A stretch of DNA of 64,000 nt from Diploscapter coronatus. Taxonomy: Eukaryota > Nematoda > Chromadorea > Rhabditida > Rhabditidae. The stretch's first letter is position 1; each line of letters begins with the position of its first letter. A program made the position numbers and the translations under genes. Of this stretch, positions 57,930 through 64,000 are shown one piece after another. The notes under the pieces are model-generated. The model searched no databases and was not told where the DNA came from. It was given only the letters and a program-made list of their open reading frames with translations. The stretch lies in the NCBI GenBank assembly GCA_964036155.1, contig OZ038422.1, forward strand, positions 56,071,201 through 56,135,200. The letters are read 5' to 3'.

Positions 57930-60900
57930 ATGGTGAACAACGTGGTGGAGACCGAAGAGGCTCGTTCATTGGATCAGCAGCAAAATGGATCTCAACTCAG
58001 CACTGTAGTTGTCGTCGTCGAAAAGGTTGGATATTTTGGCATAGAATGTCAAAATTAGAATTTAGTTTATTACATTTCAATTTTTATCTGACAATATCAT
58101 GTATGATTTTTAAAAGTGAAAATTTAACCTGAAAAAGTATAAAATTGTTTCTACTTCTGATTCGATTTGCAGCTTTACAAATCCTCGCTCGCTAATAATG
58201 AATCGCAAATATTTCAGTCATCGACAACGGTCTCGACAGAAATAAACGAGCCTGGCGAAGACGACGCATCGAGTGTCTACGCCTGCACTGACGTGTCTGT
58301 CGAGGCTTCTGAGGTTCATTTTAGGTGTTTACTTGAAGAAGACATGCTTTTGTCCAGGTTTACTGCTCCTCAACAACATCATCTCGTCCAGTCGATGGGC
58401 GCAGAGAGAACGACACGCCTCGCACGGAATCTGACTCGAACAACGACGATTCCAATGACGCCTTCGAAATGCCTGTCGTCTCCATTGTGAGTATTTTTGT
58501 TTGACTTTTATTAATTTTTAATTAGAATATTTTGTCGATTTACAATTCTACTATATCTGCAATATTATGGGAATGATCATTTTCATGAAAACTATTATAT
58601 CCATCTTTAAAAGAATTAAAATCAACATGGCGTTTCAATCATTCCATGCAGACACGATCATTTCTCTATTCAGAACGGTTCTGACCAGATGCGGATCGAC
58701 GATTTGATCGGTCAGGGAATTTCCCCGGTCGACATAATCCGAGCCATCTGCCCCAACATCAGTCTTCCTCTCGAAACATTCTCTCCAACTGTTGTAAGTT
58801 CACATTTAAACTTTTGTATTTTACCGAGCTTTCTGAAGTTAACCGTTTGAATGCATAATTTAACCTTCCTGATATTCTTATCATTTTCGTACATTTCCTA
58901 AAAAATCCAATATTATTCTTTAATTTAGGATAAACTACTATTTTCCATCGAATTACGATTTTTACCGAATGCTTATTTTCAGATCTTCTCGATATTGCAC
59001 GATTTGATCGACCGAAATCCTGTCCGAGAAAAGCTGGCCATGCACAACACATTCGAAGATGCTATTGAATTGTTCAGGTATCCATTGGGAAAATGCATTT
59101 TCATCGACACAAATCAAAATTTTTAGGCGATCAAAGAAGATCATCGTGCTGACAGGGGCTGGTGTGAGTGTGAGTTGCGGAATTCCCGATTTTAGGTCCA
59201 AAAATGGTATTATCAAAATAATAAACCGGGTCTACAGTAGATAATTGCAGGAATATACGCTCGTCTGCACGTGGATTTCCCCGACCTGCCTGACCCAATG
59301 TCCATGTTCGACATCGATTACTTCACCAAGAACCCAGTTCCTTTCTATGATTTTGCTAGGGTGAGTTTCTTATTTATTAGACGAGTCTCGATCGTGCGCT
59401 TTCTCGGCTCGGTCTTGGTTTCGCAAAGGCTTCAAACCAAAAGAATATCAATCAAGTTTTTCTACATTGCACACCTACAACAAATTACCTTTCCAATCAT
59501 GTATAGCACAGAGGGTCAGACGAACCTATTATAGAAATCTAAGTTTGGACAGACACACAAACTCAACAAAAATGCGAACTGTTTGGATTTAGATAGTAGA
59601 AAACTAAATTAAAATACTGTAGTTAACAAAAGTTTTGGGTAATCTATTACGTATTCAATTTCCAGTCAAGCTCTTTGCACATGTATTATTTTCGTGAGGC
59701 ACAATTCTTATGAAATTACACTAATCAATATTTTTTATAATCATGCTCGTCTAAAAATTGCTACTACAGTATCAGAAGTTTACTTTCCCCATTGATAATT
59801 TATATAATGAAAGTAGCAAAAAATGAGTATTTACTACGAAATTTTAGGAGATTTTCCCTGGCCAATTCGAGCCGTCCGTGTCGCACAAATTCATCAAGGC
59901 ACTGGAAGACAACGGGCAGCTGCTGCGCAATTTCACTCAGAACATCGACACGCTCGAGAAGCAGACTGGCATTCAGAGAGTCGTCGAGTGTCATGGTATT
60001 TTGCGTTTTTTTTTTTTAAATAAACTTAAAGATATCAACCAATTCTTTCTAGGCTCATTTTCAAAAGCGACCTGCCAAAAGTGCAATGCGAAATTCGATG
60101 GTGACATTATCAAAGAAGATGTGATGGCAAAGGTTAGTTTTTATTCATTTAAAAGCAGCTTTTGCTAAAACTATGACTTTTATTTAATGCAATTTTATGA
60201 TGCAGAGTATGCCAATAGGTTGAAAACATTTGCACGAAATATCCCTCAATGAAATAATAACTTAACATATGATTTTTTATTTGGAATGGTTTGTTATAAA
60301 AAGATTTGCTGGATCTAATTGATAAATTCCTTCGAAAGAATAGTAGAAAATTCTAGTTATGTTTCCTCTAAAATCTATAAATGTTTTTTATACTTTTAGT
60401 ATTCTGCAATGTTCTTTATTTTTTCACTTTTAAAAGTTTCAGAACTGAAACAGCATAAATTTTAGAGAGTAGCAAAATGTCCTGCTTGTGTGGAAGGAGT
60501 CATCAAGCCAGATATCGTCTTCTTCGGAGAGGATCTTGGGCCGACATTCCACAATCAGATGAGCGCCGACAAGAATGAGGCAGATCTGCTCGTTGTTATC
60601 GGTATGTAATAATTCATTTTCTCGTACAAGTTGAATTAATTTTTGATTTGAAAATCGAAGTCCACATATTCCTTAATATTTTTCTATTAAACTCTTTTGA
60701 CTTTCGTTCATTTTTGAATGAATTTCAGAAAAAAATTAATTTCAATTTGTCATATTCTTTCCATACTTCACCTAGAAAAACTTGATAAATTATCAGTATA
60801 TAAGACTCAATTTAGGAAGTTCCCTGAAAGTGCGTCCAGTTTCCCTTATTCCGTATTCAGTCAGGCCTGACATTCCTCAGATCCTCATCAATCGGTAACA

Positions 60901-62865
60901 TATTCGCAATTTTCTTTATTATTTATTCTATGATTAATGATTAATCTTCAGTGAGCCCCTGTCGAACTACAAGCACCCCGACATTCAGCTGCTAGGCGAT
61001 TGCGACGTCATCATTCGAGATCTCTGCCTCGCACTCGGAGGCACGTTCGAGCAGATGCTCAAGGATCATGGTAGGGTCTTCTTGTTGTTAATATTCGAGC
61101 AACTTGAAATAGCGTAACTATTTGAAAAATCGAATGAAAAATAAAGAAAAAGTGTTCTATTTAGAAGTATAACGCTACCTTGCTACACTTTATCCATGTA
61201 GCTGGAAAAGGGTTGCGTTTTCGAATTTTCTAAATTGTAATGTGTTCATTTTGTAGATGCCAAAATTGCTTCGAAAGACGAATCACATGGACAAGCGAGG
61301 CACAGTTACGGACGGCGACGATGTATCGATGAGAATGAATTTAAGCAGGCAATTTTTCAAAATGAAATTTAATTTATCGAGCTGTAAGTTTCAGATGATT
61401 TCGAATCTGACGAACAGTCGCGACAAAATCGAACAGAACATCGAAGACAATAGAGTTATCAGTCCTGAAGTCGACGGGGTTCAATCAGCAGACAATGAAT
61501 CAAGGAAGAGGAAAATCGACGATATCGAAGGTAACTATTTTTCACAAAATTTGTAATCGATGATATCATTTCCTTTCAAAGCCTCGAAAATTTTACTATG
61601 GCTGAAAATTATAGGAAAACTCTAAGTTATCCTAAAACAGTTGCATCGTTAGTTATTCTTTCTTCGTTTTCCTGGATAATATCATGAGAAGAGCGCTTCT
61701 CGCCTACTAGACGTTTCGATGGTTACTAAAGTTTAAACATTTTCAACCCCTATAAATTGATTATGTTCTAACAACACAGCTTGCAAAGCGACTAAATAGT
61801 TTTATGTTCCGTAAATTATCCTGAAATCGAACTCGGAATTTGCATTCGTAAAGTTTCGAATTCCTATCTCTATATTCTTCTATCCGTGACTATTTTATAC
61901 TTTATTAATTATCACAAATCTTATTTTTAGCCGATATTGAAGCGAAGCGTAGGAAGTATGAAGAATCTCTGGAAGAAATGCGCAATGCCTATGAGAGACG
62001 ATTCATCAATGTGCAGGAGAGTCTGCCTGATGGAGCCTATTTCCAGGTTTAGTTTTAGTTTCTTTACCAAAAAGAAAAGAAATTGTCAGGTTTCATTCAA
62101 CAAGTCGATTTTCCCCGGCGCTGAACTTCACTACGATTTGGATGATGAACGGTTCGTCGCAGAACCGCATCGACTGTAAGAAGTGATCAAAGATCGTGGA
62201 ATTATAATTGGCATTTAGGAATGAACATCGTTCCGACAGTTCGGATGACGAGGACAGCTGCAGCAGTGGGGGGATCGAAATCAGAAGTGAACCTAGTGAA
62301 GCCGCACACGAGGTCTGTTCTCTATTACATTATTTACCACAATTAGACGTCAATAAGCTTTCTTGGTAATTGCCAAGATCATCTGTAGTCTTTGCGGTAG
62401 TCATTTCCCTTCATAAAATCTCACGGTTGGAACATGAAGAATTCTCAGAATTATGATTCCGATTATAATGAGCTTAAATTTGGGAAAATTCAAGATCAGA
62501 TCCTAATTTACAAAACTCCATTCATTGCGACCAATTTTTCTTCGAAACAGAATCTCGAGTTTCCCTGATTCCTACTCGCAGGGAGATTCAGCTTTATTCT
62601 AGACTGTCTTTGTTCAAAATTCCATTTATGCGCACTACCGAAATTCAACAATCTTTTCCCTTCCGCATAGAATAAACATTGTCGTTTCCTTCCTTATCAT
62701 TTTAAAATATCTAATATTCATAGATTAGCCAATAACCTTTAGTGGCAACCATTCTGTCCCGACACGGACGACGAATCCTCTCGCCAGGCCAAATCCTGCA
62801 TCTGCGATATCGACCTCGAAGAGCGAGTTTCCCCCGAGCAAATCATGTCACAAATCAAGATGTAA
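57930..62865 (+). CDS. sir-2.1: NAD-dependent deacetylase SIR-2.1 (class I sirtuin)
   Basis: Deacetylates histones and regulators with NAD; nuclear/cytoplasmic. Eighteen exons: 57930-58025, 58173-58313, 58358-58486, 58674-58793, 58983-59077, 59127-59206, 59251-59360, 59848-59995, 60053-60132, 60466-60601, 60816-60894, 60952-61070, 61257-61348, 61395-61530, 61931-62046, 62090-62175, 62219-62312, 62743-62865; 659 aa (C. elegans about 607), all in phase. Sirtuin core: [17 protein letters not shown] (about 202-218), [10 protein letters not shown] (285-294), catalytic His306 in VVECHG, zinc Cys 314, 317, 338 and 341, [11 protein letters not shown], and [12 protein letters not shown]- and C-terminal extensions are acidic and Ser-rich; SRKRKIDD resembles a nuclear localisation signal. 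Intron 2 is 44 bp. The intron after 61348 has a GC donor (CAG|GCAATT). AATAAA at 63003. Confidence 0.95.
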
Positions 62866-63616
62866 CTGATCTCTCTCTTTCTACTTTTGCCATTCAATTT
62901 TATACTGACATCCTCTACCCTGAATCTTTTATAGTTCAATGCTATATACAATTTTCTAGGCATTTTTGTTGTCTGCTAATTTTTATCATCGAATTTCATG
63001 AAAATAAATTGTTTTGTTTTGTCCGATCATCTTTTTTGAATTGCTTGAATAATAACTAACAGAAGACGCAGTTTACTCCGAAACAATGAAAATATTAATT
63101 GACAAACTCAATCTTAAGGAAAAACGAACTCGATACCATTTCGCTAAATATTATCACTCCTAGGGCTGACGAATTTGCTATTTTGACCGCTTTTAGTTCA
63201 GATTGTTTCAGAAAATTGGGACGATCATATTCATTCCGTTGTCGTTTTCCGAAATTAACGATAATCTGGAAATTTCTAGACGGCAAAAATCGAAAGTCAA
63301 ATTTTCATAGAATGGCTATTAAACTTTTCGAATCAGCAATACACTGTCCAGATATCTAGATAAAAGGATTTTGTTCGTTCTCTGAGTTTATATTAGATTT
63401 CGCAATCTGTAAGTCCTTGGTCAGCATTCTACCTATAGAAAATACAAATTTCCTGTGTGTAAGTATAGTGGTAATTTCACAATTTCTTTCTTTCAAATCT
63501 TGTGGAACGAAGAATCAAGGTTCAATTAGTTTTTCTTCTCTCACTGATATTTCGCAATCTCTAGGCTCTATAAATACGCCAGCAAAACTTGAGAAAACAA
63601 GAAGAACCAGAGGGCA
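62866..63616. other. Intergenic
   Basis: 3' UTR of the sirtuin gene (AATAAA at 63003-63008), then the upstream region of the P450 gene. No further gene seen. Confidence 0.55.
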
Positions 63617-64000
63617 ATGTTGCTGCTATCGATTGTAGCAGCGATCATTGCCTATGTTCTCGCGAAATTCTACCTCGAAACTAGGAAATATCCGAAAGGT
63701 AAGAATGCAATCGAGCTATAAAATGGGTTTGAAATAAAAAAAAAAGGTCCCTTCCCTCTTCCCTTCATTGGAAATGGACTTCAATTCGGATACTACATAT
63801 TCAAGAAGGGATCAATGGATGCCGCTTACAAAGCGTTCAAACAAGTACTACTCTTCAAACGATTTGTTATATAAGATAAATAACAACTTTTAGCAATTTG
63901 GGCCCGTATTTACGGTCTATTTCGGTCCATATCCATTAACGGTCATTTGCGATTACGATTTGGCAGTGGATGCGTACATCACGAAAGGAGGGTATTTGAC
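63617..64000 (+). CDS. Cytochrome P450, 5' part
   Basis: Truncated by the right edge. Exons 63617-63698, 63747-63844 and 63894 onward. The start MLLLSIVAAIIAYVLAKFYL is a membrane signal-anchor for the endoplasmic reticulum. Next comes the Pro-rich hinge KGPFPLPFIGNG, where PFPLPFIGN matches the microsomal P450 PPGPxxxPxxGN motif, then AFKQQFGPVFTVYFGPYPLT, the usual K-YGPVFT-x-G-P segment, and DYDLAVDAYITKGG. It is a microsomal class II family (nematode CYP2-related, as CYP33 or similar); the heme-binding Cys lies beyond the window. The first two introns are 48 and 49 bp. Confidence 0.88.

Noticed and set aside
1..64000. tRNA, rRNA or CRISPR-like arrays
   Set aside because: No cloverleaf with a GGTTCGAATCC-type arm, no rRNA blocks and no regularly spaced repeat-spacer structure were seen by eye; CTTACAA arrays are irregular and transposon-borne.

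Overview
The window reads as nematode nuclear DNA, from a rhabditid relative of Caenorhabditis or Diploscapter type but not identifiable to species. The evidence is AT-rich DNA, many small exons, several introns of only 44-47 bp, T-rich 3' splice sites, a C6 (DUF281) domain and EB modules typical of nematode secreted proteins, and recognisable homologues of PYP-1, HAM-1/Storkhead, inositol polyphosphate multikinase and SIR-2.1. All gene models below were built by hand from splice signals and reading phase. Every internal exon junction in the models given with exon coordinates keeps phase, but no transcript data were available.

Layout. 1-1404: 3' end of a secreted C6-domain gene (+). 2853-18670: four tandem paralogous seven-transmembrane receptor genes (+), each with the same 10-11 exon layout, separated by a 254-bp hairpin repeat. 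The array is full of insertions: a 2,288-bp foldback transposon in exon 8 of the second gene, two small elements in introns of genes 2 and 4, and nested insertions inside the third hairpin. 19247-24517: inorganic pyrophosphatase (+), with two candidate alternative first exons that would give a signal-peptide form and a myristoylation/palmitoylation form besides the cytosolic enzyme. 25245-27453 and 28187-28951: two unrecognised minus-strand genes. 33122-40215: inositol polyphosphate multikinase (-), whose first intron holds the second copy of the 2,288-bp transposon. 41643-45611: HAM-1/Storkhead winged-helix protein (-). 51456-53076: sigma-type glutathione S-transferase (-). 53686-57065: secreted EB-module cysteine-rich protein (-). 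57930-62865: SIR-2.1 sirtuin (+). 63617-64000: 5' end of a cytochrome P450 (+).

The left 19 kb is a fast-evolving accessory block of receptor duplicates and mobile elements. The rest is a conserved block of housekeeping, signalling and developmental genes with large non-coding gaps (notably 28.9-33.1 kb and 45.6-51.4 kb). There is no operon evident and no single pathway joins the genes, though GST and P450 are both detoxification families. From memory, the C. elegans counterparts of pyp-1, ipmk-1, ham-1 and sir-2.1 all lie on chromosome IV, so this block may be a conserved piece of that linkage group.

The most interesting signals are the two apparently identical 2,288-bp foldback elements with 3-bp CNG target duplications and dense CTTACAA/TTGTAAG arrays (recent activity, one gene hit in an exon), the targeting switch suggested at the pyrophosphatase N-terminus, and 3' splice sites ending in GAG or AAG that are kept in all four receptor paralogues.
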